A DNA stretch of 64,000 nucleotides from Sulfitobacter sp. SK012 (GTDB taxonomy: Bacteria > Pseudomonadota > Alphaproteobacteria > Rhodobacterales > Rhodobacteraceae): the NCBI RefSeq assembly GCF_003352085.1, contig NZ_CP025804.1:4278001-4342000 (forward strand), read 5' to 3'. Made by a program: the position numbers and the translations under genes. Under the pieces are notes generated by a model that saw nothing but the letters and a program-made list of their open reading frames with translations, was not told where the DNA came from and searched no databases. Positions 26,700 to 35,388 of this stretch are shown here, one piece after another; the first letter of the stretch is position 1; each line of letters starts with the position of its first letter.

Positions 26700-27059
26700 A
26701 TGACCCAAGGATACCTCACGACGCATGTGCTTGATACAGCAAGTGGACAACCTGCAGGCGGCATGGCGATTTCGCTCTACCGCTTAGAGGGTGAAAATCG
26801 CACGAAGTTGGCGCAAGTCAGCACCAATACAGATGGTCGCACAGACACGCCGATTTTGCCAAAAGGCGAATGTGTGCCCGGCACCTATGAGCTGGTCTTT
26901 GAGACGGGGGCTTATCTGGACCGCATCGGGGTTCCAGCAGAAGAGCCGCGCTTTCTAGATCATATTCCGATCCGATTTGGGATTTCGGACAAAGAGGCGC
27001 ACTACCATGTGCCCCTTTTGCTGTCGCCGTTTGGGTTTTCAACCTACCGCGGCAGCTGA
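26700..27059 (+). CDS. uraH: 5-hydroxyisourate hydrolase (transthyretin-like)
   Basis: 119 residues from the ATG at 26700 with a GGAG nine bases upstream. It hydrolyses 5-hydroxyisourate to OHCU in urate degradation. TTHVLDTASGQPA near the start, TNTDGRTD in the middle and the C-terminal tetrapeptide YRGS are the defining motifs and contain the catalytic His/Arg residues. There is no signal peptide. No other purine-catabolism gene is adjacent, although an M20 ureide-type amidohydrolase is at 9587-10771. Its 3' end overlaps the convergent permease gene by 21 bp. Confidence 0.93.
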   Translation: MTQGYLTTHVLDTASGQPAGGMAISLYRLEGENRTKLAQVSTNTDGRTDTPILPKGECVPGTYELVFETGAYLDRIGVPAEEPRFLDHIPIRFGISDKEAHYHVPLLLSPFGFSTYRGS

Positions 27060-27968
27060 CCCTCGGGTTCGGTGCGGTCCAAAGACCGCTGCCACTGCCA
27101 GAATAAGACCTGAGATTGTCGCAATCATTCCGGCGGCAGACACGGCATCTGCCATGCCAATCCATAGCGGCCCGTATCCAGCAATCACGTAGCCAAGGAT
27201 CGCGGATAAAGCAGCAAAGCCAGCAGACCACGCCAGTTGATGTTCCAACCGGTTGGTCATCATGCGCGCAGCGGCGGGCGGGCAGATGAACATGGCAATG
27301 ACAATAATACTGCCCACAGCGTCAAATGCGGCGACGGCGGCAATGGCAGCAACAATGACAAGTGCCAGACCCAGCGGTGCCGTATGCAAGCCAATCGTCT
27401 GGGCAAATCCCTCGTCAAAGGTGCTGATCTTTAAGGGGCGCCAAAAGACCGCGATGAAGGCGCAGACAAAGATCAGCGTGAACACCATCCGCGGCAGTTC
27501 GACAGGCAGGCCAGCAAGCGCTTGGACATCCCAAAGCGACGACCAACCGGTAGCATCGAGCCAGATCAAGCTTTCCAGATTGCCATAAAGCGCATGTTCC
27601 ACATCAAGGTGCACTGATGAGGTGTCTGACTGCTCGAGCAGCAACACCCCGCCTGCAAACATCGCGGTAAAAATCACGCCCATGGCCGCACCGGGTTCGA
27701 TCTTGCCCAGACGGCGCACGGCCTCGATACAGACAACCGCAACCACGGCGGCACCCGCAGCACCAAGCAACATGGGCCAGGTCGACACCTCGCCAGTTAT
27801 CAAAAATGCAACGACGATCCCCGGCAACACAACGTGACTGATGGCGTCGCCAATCAGCGCCTGACGCCGCAGCACCAGAAAGTTACCCGGCAGAGCACAG
27901 GCTACAGCAACACAGATGCCGATCAGCATGGGTACGAGCGACAGTGGGACGAACTCATCACCGCTCAT
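27039..27968 (-). CDS. Metal (Mn/Zn/Fe) ABC transporter permease, ZnuB/SitD-like
   Basis: 309-residue membrane protein of the ABC-3 family. ALPGNFLVLRRQALIGDAISHVVLPGIV near residues 24-51 is the conserved cytoplasmic coupling region, and FDAVGSIIVIAMFICPPAAARM near 212-233 the second signature. Its start overlaps the stop of the longer permease by 4 bp. It is the last gene of a four-gene importer operon running from 30972. It forms the channel with the permease encoded at 27965-29170. Confidence 0.92.
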   Translation of the reverse strand: MSGDEFVPLSLVPMLIGICVAVACALPGNFLVLRRQALIGDAISHVVLPGIVVAFLITGEVSTWPMLLGAAGAAVVAVVCIEAVRRLGKIEPGAAMGVIFTAMFAGGVLLLEQSDTSSVHLDVEHALYGNLESLIWLDATGWSSLWDVQALAGLPVELPRMVFTLIFVCAFIAVFWRPLKISTFDEGFAQTIGLHTAPLGLALVIVAAIAAVAAFDAVGSIIVIAMFICPPAAARMMTNRLEHQLAWSAGFAALSAILGYVIAGYGPLWIGMADAVSAAGMIATISGLILAVAAVFGPHRTRGSAAAVG

Positions 27969-29170
27969 GATGTCACCCCGCGCGGCGCACCAATGTCTCG
28001 GTCCACCTGTTCGATTTGATCGGTGGTAAGTACCGTTTCAATGGGTGTGAGACCATCGTAATGGGCCGCGGCGGCCTCATAGGCCGGGTCGCGGCGAATG
28101 GTCTGCCAGCGGGTCTCGTCGCGCAGCGCTTTGGCGGCGCGGGCGCGGCCATCGTCTGTTGCAACACCGTCGGGCAATGCCCACCCTTCTGAGCGGAGCA
28201 GTCGAAGCGTTAGGCGTTCATAGATGGGTTGGCCTTGGGCCAGCGCCAGCAACCCTTGGCGCAGATGCACGCGGCGCTGAAATTGGCGATGCCGGATCAG
28301 CGCTGAAACGACACCACGCTCAGGGGCAAGCAACAAAGACAGCGCAAATAGGCCAAAGCCTACCAGCACGATAATGGGTCCGGTGGGCATGGCAGGTTGC
28401 GCCGCCGAAATCGCGGCACCCACATAGGCTGACACGCCCCCAAGTGCGCCCGCAATAAGCACGACGTGATCAGTCCGGTCCGTCCAGAACCGCGCCGTAA
28501 CGGGCGGAATAATCAGCAGTGCGACAATCAGGATCAGGCCCACAATCTTGAGACCAACAACCGTCACAGCAAGGACAATTCCCATCATGGCAAGGTCGGT
28601 GCGGGTTACGTTTTGCCCTGTCGTCGTCGCGAAATCTGGATCAAAGCTGGCAAGGGTCAGTGGACGGCGCAGCACCAAAACCAACATCAGCGTCAGAGCC
28701 GCAGAGACCGCGATGATCAGCGCGTCACTGCGCAACATGCCTGCCGTTGAGCCAAGCAAGAAGCCCTCTAGCCCCGCTTGGCGGCCCGCGCTCATGGTCT
28801 GAATAATGGTCAGCAGCACGATGCCAAAACCAAAGAAAACCGACAAGACGGCACCAATGGCGGCGTCTTCGGCAAGACGGGTGCGCGTGCTCAGCCAGTT
28901 AACGCACAGCAGCCCCAAAGCCGCCGACACCGCGGCCCCGCTCAACAGTCCGATCAGGTTGCGCCCTTCTCCTCCAAACGCCACCATGACCATGAACGCG
29001 ATGCCAACACCGGGCAGCGTCGCATGGCTGATTGCGTCAGAGACGAGGGCGCGTTTGCGCAGAAAAAGGAATGTGCCGCCGACACCAGCAGCCATGCCCA
29101 AAAGGCATGCGCCAATGGTCACGAGGGTGGCATTGTACCCCAGTTGCAGCAGCAGCGCGTCGGTTATCAT
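27965..29170 (-). CDS. Metal (Mn/Zn/Fe) ABC transporter permease with C-terminal cytoplasmic extension
   Basis: 401 residues. The first 290 are an ABC-3 permease (GGTFLFLRKRALVSDAISHATLPGV near 30-54; VGLKIVGLILIVALLIIPP near 205-223). Beyond about residue 295 lies a soluble tail of roughly 100 residues (RHRQFQRRVHLRQGLLALAQ, then ERLTLRLLRSEGW) resembling the winged-helix extension seen on some TroC/MntC-type permeases. Typical permeases end near 290 residues, so the tail is a real extension. It might sense metal or modulate transport. Confidence 0.88.
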   Translation of the reverse strand: MITDALLLQLGYNATLVTIGACLLGMAAGVGGTFLFLRKRALVSDAISHATLPGVGIAFMVMVAFGGEGRNLIGLLSGAAVSAALGLLCVNWLSTRTRLAEDAAIGAVLSVFFGFGIVLLTIIQTMSAGRQAGLEGFLLGSTAGMLRSDALIIAVSAALTLMLVLVLRRPLTLASFDPDFATTTGQNVTRTDLAMMGIVLAVTVVGLKIVGLILIVALLIIPPVTARFWTDRTDHVVLIAGALGGVSAYVGAAISAAQPAMPTGPIIVLVGFGLFALSLLLAPERGVVSALIRHRQFQRRVHLRQGLLALAQGQPIYERLTLRLLRSEGWALPDGVATDDGRARAAKALRDETRWQTIRRDPAYEAAAAHYDGLTPIETVLTTDQIEQVDRDIGAPRGVTS

Positions 29171-29173
29171 AGC

Positions 29174-29980
29174 TTAGCCAGACGTGCCGCTAAGCGCATC
29201 AACCTGAGCGCCAGCAAGACGGCCACCATAAGCGATTTGTAAAGTCTCGGGGGTAAAGACGTCTTCAACAGAACCTTCGCCGACCCGGCGCGTGTTGATC
29301 AAGAACACATTGTCGAAATATTCAGCAACGGTGCTTAGATCGTGGTGCACGGCGACGACGGTTTTGCCTGCATCGCGCAAGGATTTCAGCACGCTGATAA
29401 TCGCCTTTTCGGTTGCTGCATCGACGCCCGCAAATGGTTCATCCAGCAGATATAGATCGGCGTCCTGCGCCAAAGCGCGCGCCAAGAAAACACGTTGCTG
29501 CTGGCCACCTGAAAGCTGGCCGATTTGGCGGGTCGCAAAATCCTGCATGCCAACACGCTCAAGACAGCCTTCGGCCTTGGCCCGGTGGGTGGCACGCACC
29601 CGGCCAAGCAGCCCAAGTTGCGGGTAGAGCCCCATCAACACCACGTCGATCACCCGTGTTGGGAAATCCCAGTCGACACTGGCGCGCTGGGGCACATAAG
29701 CGATGCGGTTACGCTGTTGGCCGACTGGTTTTCCATAAACCGTTACACTGCCGGCTAGCGGTTTAAGAATGCCCAGCGCGGCTTTCAACAATGTTGATTT
29801 ACCAGCACCGTTCGGGCCGATGATCGCAGTCATCTTGCCCGGTTCAATCGTCATATCAACCGAAAACACAGCGGGCTTTTGTCCATAAGATACGGTCATC
29901 CCACGGATTGCCAACGGGCTCGCGTTGCGCGCACCATCGCTGAGGGCGACGCCGTGATCTGTTGCAAGCTCCAGTGTCAT
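29174..29980 (-). CDS. Metal (Mn/Zn/Fe) ABC transporter ATP-binding protein
   Basis: 268 residues. Walker A GPNGAGKS (about 56-63), Q-loop YVPQRASVDWDFP, signature LSGGQQQRV (about 158-166) and Walker B LYLLDEPFAGVD are intact. VPQRASVDWDFP and VIDVVLMG are characteristic of the Mn/Zn/Fe importer ATPases (TroB/SitB). It lies 2 bp after the binding-protein gene and 3 bp before the first permease gene, so the operon is compact. Confidence 0.94.
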   Translation of the reverse strand: MTLELATDHGVALSDGARNASPLAIRGMTVSYGQKPAVFSVDMTIEPGKMTAIIGPNGAGKSTLLKAALGILKPLAGSVTVYGKPVGQQRNRIAYVPQRASVDWDFPTRVIDVVLMGLYPQLGLLGRVRATHRAKAEGCLERVGMQDFATRQIGQLSGGQQQRVFLARALAQDADLYLLDEPFAGVDAATEKAIISVLKSLRDAGKTVVAVHHDLSTVAEYFDNVFLINTRRVGEGSVEDVFTPETLQIAYGGRLAGAQVDALSGTSG

Positions 29981-29982
29981 GT

Positions 29983-30972
29983 TTAGCCTTCTCCCTTGAG
30001 TTTGCCTGCCATGCCGCGCGGATCGATATCTGCGCCCAGTGCTTTGGCAATGGTCGTAACATTGTGGTCGATCATGCCCAGATACGTGCCCTCATAGGTT
30101 CCGTCTGGCCCCATGGCATCGCTATAAAGCGACCCGCCGATAGCAACGTTGTGACCCTGCGCATGGGCCCCTTCGATCAAGGCGCGGATATTGCGATCTG
30201 ACACCGACGTCTCGACAAAGGCGGCCCTAATCTTGCGGTCCACTAGCGTGTCGACCAGATTACTGATCCGGTTCAGGCCTGCCTCACTTTGGGTGGAGAT
30301 CCCTTGGATGCCAATCACCTCAAACCCGTAAGCACGGCCAAAATACCCGAAAGCGTCATGGGCTGTCAGCAGCACACGCTGATCCGGCGCGACTTGTGCG
30401 AGTGTTTGACTTGCATAGGCCGACAGCGCGTCGAGGCGCGCAATATACGTGCTTGCGTTAGCGGCAAAAATATTCGCGTGTTGGGGGGCCATAATGTTCA
30501 GCGCGCGTTCAACTTCGGAGACCACACCACGCCACTGGCTAGGGTCCATCCAAACGTGGGGATCATAGCGCCCATCATAGTCAGCATGGCTTAACAGCTG
30601 GTCTTTTGGAATAGCTTCGGCCACCGCAATCACGGTGCGTTTACGCCCAAGGTCTTCAAAGAACCGCTCCATCTGCGCTTCAAGATAAAGGCCATGCCAA
30701 AGCACAAGATCAGCACGGGTCATCGCGACAATATCACTGCGGGTCTGACGGTAGCCATGTGGGTCAACGCCCGGCCCCATCAGTGCACGCACATTGATCA
30801 GATCACCCCCGATCTGGCGTGCCGCATCTGCAATCATGCCTGTGGTAGCCACAACGTTTGGCGTTGTCTCAGCCTGTGCGGAAATTGGCGAAAGCGCCAA
30901 ACCAGTCGCAGCCAGCCCTCCCAAAAGGGCAGCACGGCGTGTCGAGGTCAGATCTGACTTATTTACTTTCAT
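29983..30972 (-). CDS. Metal ABC transporter substrate-binding protein (cluster A-I, Mn/Fe/Zn)
   Basis: 329 residues from the ATG at 30972. A Tat-like leader (TSTRRAALLGGLAATGLAL) ends after ISAQA. Ligand histidines are visible in GVDPHGYRQTRSD, YDPHVWMDPSQW and LTAHDAFGYFG, with a late acidic region. The His-rich loop of ZnuA is absent, favouring manganese or iron, though zinc cannot be excluded. It is the first gene of the importer operon and lies directly behind a paired-dyad operator, suggesting metal-dependent repression by a Fur/Mur/Zur-type regulator. Confidence 0.92.
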   Translation of the reverse strand: MKVNKSDLTSTRRAALLGGLAATGLALSPISAQAETTPNVVATTGMIADAARQIGGDLINVRALMGPGVDPHGYRQTRSDIVAMTRADLVLWHGLYLEAQMERFFEDLGRKRTVIAVAEAIPKDQLLSHADYDGRYDPHVWMDPSQWRGVVSEVERALNIMAPQHANIFAANASTYIARLDALSAYASQTLAQVAPDQRVLLTAHDAFGYFGRAYGFEVIGIQGISTQSEAGLNRISNLVDTLVDRKIRAAFVETSVSDRNIRALIEGAHAQGHNVAIGGSLYSDAMGPDGTYEGTYLGMIDHNVTTIAKALGADIDPRGMAGKLKGEG

Positions 30973-30981
30973 GGGTCCAAT

Positions 30982-31029
30982 ATGAGAGTGACTCGCAACT
31001 AAGTCAATGCACTTGCGACTTATTCGCAA
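30982..31029 (-). promoter_or_regulatory. Paired 6-5-6 dyad operator upstream of the metal importer operon
   Basis: On the minus strand TTGCGAATAAGTCGCAA (31029-31013) is a perfect TTGCGA-N5-TCGCAA dyad. A second, imperfect copy TTGCGAGTCACTCTCAT (30998-30982) lies closer to the gene. Their centres are 31 bp apart, close to three helical turns. The layout and sequence resemble Fur-superfamily boxes (Fur/Mur/Zur). The proximal site ends ten bases before the start codon of the binding-protein gene, so occupancy would block transcription or translation initiation. Confidence 0.6.
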
Positions 31030-31047
31030 TAAAGCTGGCGGTATCCC

Positions 31048-31995
31048 TTAAAAGGCAATCACAAACTCTGTCCCAATCTCCGTCGGAGACAGCACAATCT
31101 GAGCGCCGCGCGCCAACAAAAGACTGTGCACAATGCTGAGGCCCATGCCGGTTCCCCCCTCATCGCGACGGGTCGTAAAAAACGGATCGAATATGCGCGC
31201 CCGATTACCCTGCGCCACGCCGCTGCCGTCGTCTGATACTACAAGTTCAGATCCGGCCCAGTTCAACGTAAGGGTTTGGGCTCCATGATCCGCAGCGTTT
31301 TGCGCCAGCTGCGTCAGCACAACCGTTAGGTCCGCCGGCGGAAGTGGGATCATCCCCCCGACCTGCACGATCATCTCTAACCCTTCAATGTCGATGCGCT
31401 CAGCACCTTCCAACAAATCCGTCTCACCCAATTCGCCCGTCTGAGAAGCAACCGCGTGCTGGCGCATATCGTCCAACAGGCGCTGCATCCGGCTGGCGGC
31501 TTGGGTGATTGTCGCGCCTAGAGCCGCGCGATCTTCGGGCGATAGATCGGTCTCAAGCAGCTCGGCGGCACCCGTGATGGCGGTCAGCGGCGATTTTAGC
31601 TCATGGGTGACATGATCGGCATAAGCGCGCAGGCTAGCAGTACGGTTTTGCAGCGCGGCTCCCATGTCGATGACGCTATCAGCCAGATCAGAAAATTCGG
31701 GCGTGCCAAAATGATCCGGGGGGCGCACGCCAGTTTGCCCAACACGCACAGATCGCGCATGGACCGTAAGCGCATAGACCGGGCGCAGTACCAGTCGCCA
31801 CAAAAGAAACCCAAGGATCGACGTCGCGATCACCGCCATCCACCCCAAAAGCCACGCCGTTTCGGCCCGACCTAAGATATCGCCCGCAACCTTAAGGTAC
31901 CCAATCGCGATCAGCGGCAGGCAAAGCACCGCTGCCAACGTTCCGCCAATGACCAACGCCAACGGCGGTCGCCATTTGGGCGCTACCCTGCGCAC
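31048..31995 (-). CDS. Sensor histidine kinase
   Basis: 315 residues from a GTG at 31995, overlapping the end of the regulator gene. Two transmembrane helices (about 13-34 and 48-70) are separated by only a short periplasmic loop, so there is no large sensor domain. A HAMP-like linker is followed by the H box ADHVTHELKSPLTAI with H131, then QLAQNAADHG (N box), VVSDDGSGV and GTGMGLSIVHSLL (G boxes). It pairs with the OmpR-type regulator encoded just upstream and sits next to the metal importer, but a metal signal is only a guess. Confidence 0.92.
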   Translation of the reverse strand: MRRVAPKWRPPLALVIGGTLAAVLCLPLIAIGYLKVAGDILGRAETAWLLGWMAVIATSILGFLLWRLVLRPVYALTVHARSVRVGQTGVRPPDHFGTPEFSDLADSVIDMGAALQNRTASLRAYADHVTHELKSPLTAITGAAELLETDLSPEDRAALGATITQAASRMQRLLDDMRQHAVASQTGELGETDLLEGAERIDIEGLEMIVQVGGMIPLPPADLTVVLTQLAQNAADHGAQTLTLNWAGSELVVSDDGSGVAQGNRARIFDPFFTTRRDEGGTGMGLSIVHSLLLARGAQIVLSPTEIGTEFVIAF

Positions 31996-32675
31996 GGGCC
32001 CATCCGAATACCAACGCCGTGCACCGTTTCAATGGCGTCCGCGCAACCCGCTTTGGACAGTTTTGACCGCAGGTTTCGCAGATGACTGTCGAGGGTTCGG
32101 TCAGATACATGAATATGCGCGCCGTATACCGCATCGGTCAGCGCTGGCCGCGGCATTACCTGATCAGGCCGGGACATAAGCTGACTTAGGATCGTCATTT
32201 CACGCGCGGTCAGGGTGACCGGGGCACCGCCGACCGTGCAACTGTGGCGCGCCAAATCGATCCGAAGAACCCCTTTGGACTGCGCAGTGTCGGTCGGCGT
32301 TGTGGCCACCCCCTTGGTGCGTTTCAAGATTGCTTTGATCCGGGCAAGCAACTCTCGGGGGGAGAATGGCTTGGTGACATAATCGTCGCCTCCCAATTCG
32401 AACCCCAGCACGCGGTCGATCTCATCTTGGCGTGCGGTCAGGAACAAGACGGGTGTATCGTCGCTGGCCCGCAAGGACCGACAAACCTCAAGCCCGTCGA
32501 TCTCTGGCATCCCGATATCAAGCACGATCAGGTCAAACCGGCCGGTCCGCGCTTTGGCGAGGCCCTCGGCCCCATCGCCGGCCTCGGACACTTCATGGCC
32601 CGCGCGGGTCAAGGCAATGCGCAAGACAGCGCGGATTTGTGGGTCGTCATCGACGATCAGGATATGGGTACTCAA
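31983..32675 (-). CDS. OmpR/PhoB-family response regulator
   Basis: 230 residues from a TTG at 32675 that overlaps the stop of the DUF4173 gene (TTGA). The receiver has VDDD at 8-11, phospho-acceptor D53 in LIVLDIGMPE and K102 in VTKPFSP. The DNA-binding half includes VTLTAREMTILSQLMSRPD and SDRTLDSHLRNLRSKL, ending ETVHGVGIRMG. It is translationally linked to both the membrane protein upstream and the histidine kinase downstream, so these three form one operon. Confidence 0.93.
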   Translation of the reverse strand: MSTHILIVDDDPQIRAVLRIALTRAGHEVSEAGDGAEGLAKARTGRFDLIVLDIGMPEIDGLEVCRSLRASDDTPVLFLTARQDEIDRVLGFELGGDDYVTKPFSPRELLARIKAILKRTKGVATTPTDTAQSKGVLRIDLARHSCTVGGAPVTLTAREMTILSQLMSRPDQVMPRPALTDAVYGAHIHVSDRTLDSHLRNLRSKLSKAGCADAIETVHGVGIRMGPCAG

Positions 32676-34165
32676 AACGCGACCTCTGCAGTGACTGCGT
32701 CAAGGCTACGGCGCGCGCGCCAGTTTCGAAAGCCCCATTCGCGCCAATCCGCCGGGGCCACAATTTCACGATTTTTGCCCGGGCAGATGCTGCGGCCACG
32801 CTGCTCGGCTTGCGCAATTATGGGCTTTGCCGCGTCGCCAAGCCTGCACAGGTAATAAGTGTCGCTCTGCACAGGCATGGACAGATTGTGGCGTGCGATG
32901 ACCGCGTCAAAACTGATGAAGCAACTTAGATATAGCACCCCGACCCCCAACACCGCGCTGCGGTTTAACATCCAAGCGTTCGCGTGACCGCGCCAAATCT
33001 GCCAAATGACCAATGCTAGGCCGGTCGCCACAAGCGCCATCCAAATCGCCGCGGCCATGCGCAAATGTGTCAGTCCGTAGATGTCGACATAAAGGTCGAG
33101 CCGCACCAGCGAGCTGACAACAAGCGCGACGTTCTGTGCGATCCAAATCATCAAGAGCAGACGCAGCGCTTTGTCTCCGTCGACCCATTTGCGCGTCACC
33201 AATGCAAAGCCCCCGGCCAAAAGCGCGGTAACCAACAAAGGATAGGCCCCACGATGGGCGTATTGAGCATACGTAATGCCCTCTGGTAGGCCAACGCCGC
33301 CATAAAGATAGACGATATCCATCACCGTCTGCAGGGCAAAGACCACGTTAAAGAGCAACAGCGCCCGTGTGACCGACGCCTGATTGATAAAACCTTGGCG
33401 CACAGGACGGAATGCTTGTGCCTTGCGCGCGGCTGGGCGGCGCAGACGTTCGCGCGTTTCAATCAAGGACAAGACTGTCCATCCTAGCGGCACCAGACAC
33501 AACCAAAAGGCGACGCGTGCTGGATTGGGCATGTTAACTTCGGGCAGTCGTTCAATCCAATCGAGCAACACCGGATTCGCATCAGCCAAAAGTAAAATGA
33601 AAATCGCACCAAGGACCAGCGGCATAAGCCAAGCAAAAGCCATCCGCTGCGCTCGGTTCTGCAACGCTTGATTGGACTGCGCTTCAAAAAGACCAACTGC
33701 ATCCTTTGCAGTCTGCTGTACGCCCAACGGCCAAAGGCGGCGCGCGCCTCGCAACAGCTCAGACGCGTGCAGACCAGCGATAAGGGCAAGGATCATCGAC
33801 AAACCGGCAAACGACACCAACAAGGACAGCGGCTGCACCAACTCCACCAACGGCATCAACACCAGCAAGGACAGACCCGCCACAAGCGAGAGTTGCGTGG
33901 GCGATGTTTTTCGACCGCTGGCGATCAGCGCCATTATAATCAGTGCTGCCCCAAAAACGGCCAAAGACAGGCCCGGAAGAACCTGCCAAACCAACACATC
34001 CCCCAACGCGATCGACAAAATCAGCAATCCGAGCCGCAAATGCTCCGCCCCCAGTTTGCCTGCCTTGTCTGACGTAGGCTGTTTATTTGACGGTGCACTA
34101 CTCGATAGCCACCAGCCATCTTGGCTGACACTTGGCGGAACGCCCTGGATCAGAAATGTTTTCAT
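32672..34165 (-). CDS. DUF4173 family integral membrane protein
   Basis: 497 residues with about 12 hydrophobic segments after a hydrophilic N-terminus of about 40 residues. TYAQYAHRGAYPLLVTALLA near 295-315 is the hallmark of DUF4173 (previously grouped with DUF4153), and WVDGDKALRLLLMIWIAQN follows. Function unknown. It is the first gene of an operon with a two-component system, a linkage that suggests it is part of the signalling module or is its regulated target. Confidence 0.82.
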   Translation of the reverse strand: MKTFLIQGVPPSVSQDGWWLSSSAPSNKQPTSDKAGKLGAEHLRLGLLILSIALGDVLVWQVLPGLSLAVFGAALIIMALIASGRKTSPTQLSLVAGLSLLVLMPLVELVQPLSLLVSFAGLSMILALIAGLHASELLRGARRLWPLGVQQTAKDAVGLFEAQSNQALQNRAQRMAFAWLMPLVLGAIFILLLADANPVLLDWIERLPEVNMPNPARVAFWLCLVPLGWTVLSLIETRERLRRPAARKAQAFRPVRQGFINQASVTRALLLFNVVFALQTVMDIVYLYGGVGLPEGITYAQYAHRGAYPLLVTALLAGGFALVTRKWVDGDKALRLLLMIWIAQNVALVVSSLVRLDLYVDIYGLTHLRMAAAIWMALVATGLALVIWQIWRGHANAWMLNRSAVLGVGVLYLSCFISFDAVIARHNLSMPVQSDTYYLCRLGDAAKPIIAQAEQRGRSICPGKNREIVAPADWREWGFRNWRARRSLDAVTAEVAF

Positions 34166-34341
34166 CTGTTGGCCTTTCTTAGCCTAACTGCCCTGTTGCA
34201 TTCGTTTTGACATTCAGGCGTGCACACCACGCGCGAGATTTGTGCAGCTTTTGCGCAGAGGTTACGCGGCGCTGCGGCTTGCATTTGCGGGCATTGTCAT
34301 GCGATCTTTGCTGCCTGATCCTTTGTGTGAAAGCTGATTTG

Positions 34342-35352
34342 ATGACCGTTCCTTCAACCGATATGCTTCGGGCCCCGACAGCCACGGAAAACCACCTGCC
34401 GCAGGTGGCCGAGCCACGTAACCCGGGAATGCCTCTGGACCTCAATTGGGTGCTGGGCGCGCAGGCGAACACCTCGGCGATTGAACGGCGCGCGGCATCA
34501 CTGCCTGCGCGGCGGTCCGTCAAAAAGGCGCATCAAGCCGCATGGCTTTTGCGCGCGATCACCTGCATCGACCTGACGACCCTGTCGGGCGATGACACCG
34601 ATCGCCGCGTTGCGCGGCTCTGTGCCAAGGCGCGCCAGCCGGTCGCACCCGCGCTGTTGAAGAGCCTCGGCATGGCCCCTGTCACCACCGGAGCCGTCTG
34701 CGTCTATCACGAGATGATCCCAGCCGCGGTCAAGGCGCTGGCCGGCAGCGGCATCCCAGTAGCAGCGGTATCCACAGGATTTCCGGCGGGTTTATCCCCT
34801 TTGCCACTCCGCATTGCTGAGATTGAGCAAAGCGTAGCCGAAGGTGCCGCAGAAATTGATATTGTGATCTCTCGCCGTCATGTGCTGACCGGCAATTGGC
34901 ACGCGCTTTATAACGAAATGCAGCAATTCCACGTGGCGTGTGGCGACGCCCATGTCAAAGCGATCCTAGCCACTGGAGAGTTGGGCAGCCTGCGCAACGT
35001 CGCGCGCGCCTCGTTGGTGTGCATGATGGCGGGGGCTGATTTCATCAAAACATCGACCGGCAAAGAAAGCGTCAACGCGACCCTTCCCGTCAGTTTGGTG
35101 ATGATCCGTGCGATCCGAGATTACTATGACCGCACAGGCATCCGTGTCGGGTACAAGCCCGCGGGCGGGATATCAAAGGCTAAGGATTCGATTACGTATC
35201 TGGCGTTGATCAAAGAAGAGCTGGGCGATCGCTGGCTGCGGCCTGACCTTTTCCGCTTTGGTGCGTCGTCGCTGTTAAATGATATCGAGCGGCAGCTGGA
35301 GCATCACGTGACAGGCAATTACTCGGCAGGCTACCGGCATGCGACAAGCTAA
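34342..35352 (+). CDS. deoC: Deoxyribose-phosphate aldolase
   Basis: 336 residues from the ATG at 34342. A class I aldolase that splits 2-deoxyribose 5-phosphate to acetaldehyde and glyceraldehyde 3-phosphate. The Schiff-base lysine is K236 in ADFIKTSTGK, and a second catalytic lysine is K272 in VGYKPAGGI. The N-terminal 60 residues extend beyond short bacterial DeoC, matching the longer eukaryote-like form. It is followed 36 bp later by a double aldehyde dehydrogenase, which could oxidise the acetaldehyde produced. Confidence 0.92.
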   Translation: MTVPSTDMLRAPTATENHLPQVAEPRNPGMPLDLNWVLGAQANTSAIERRAASLPARRSVKKAHQAAWLLRAITCIDLTTLSGDDTDRRVARLCAKARQPVAPALLKSLGMAPVTTGAVCVYHEMIPAAVKALAGSGIPVAAVSTGFPAGLSPLPLRIAEIEQSVAEGAAEIDIVISRRHVLTGNWHALYNEMQQFHVACGDAHVKAILATGELGSLRNVARASLVCMMAGADFIKTSTGKESVNATLPVSLVMIRAIRDYYDRTGIRVGYKPAGGISKAKDSITYLALIKEELGDRWLRPDLFRFGASSLLNDIERQLEHHVTGNYSAGYRHATS

Positions 35353-35388
35353 GCAGGCCGATTTGAATTTATTTGGAAAGATGAAGCC

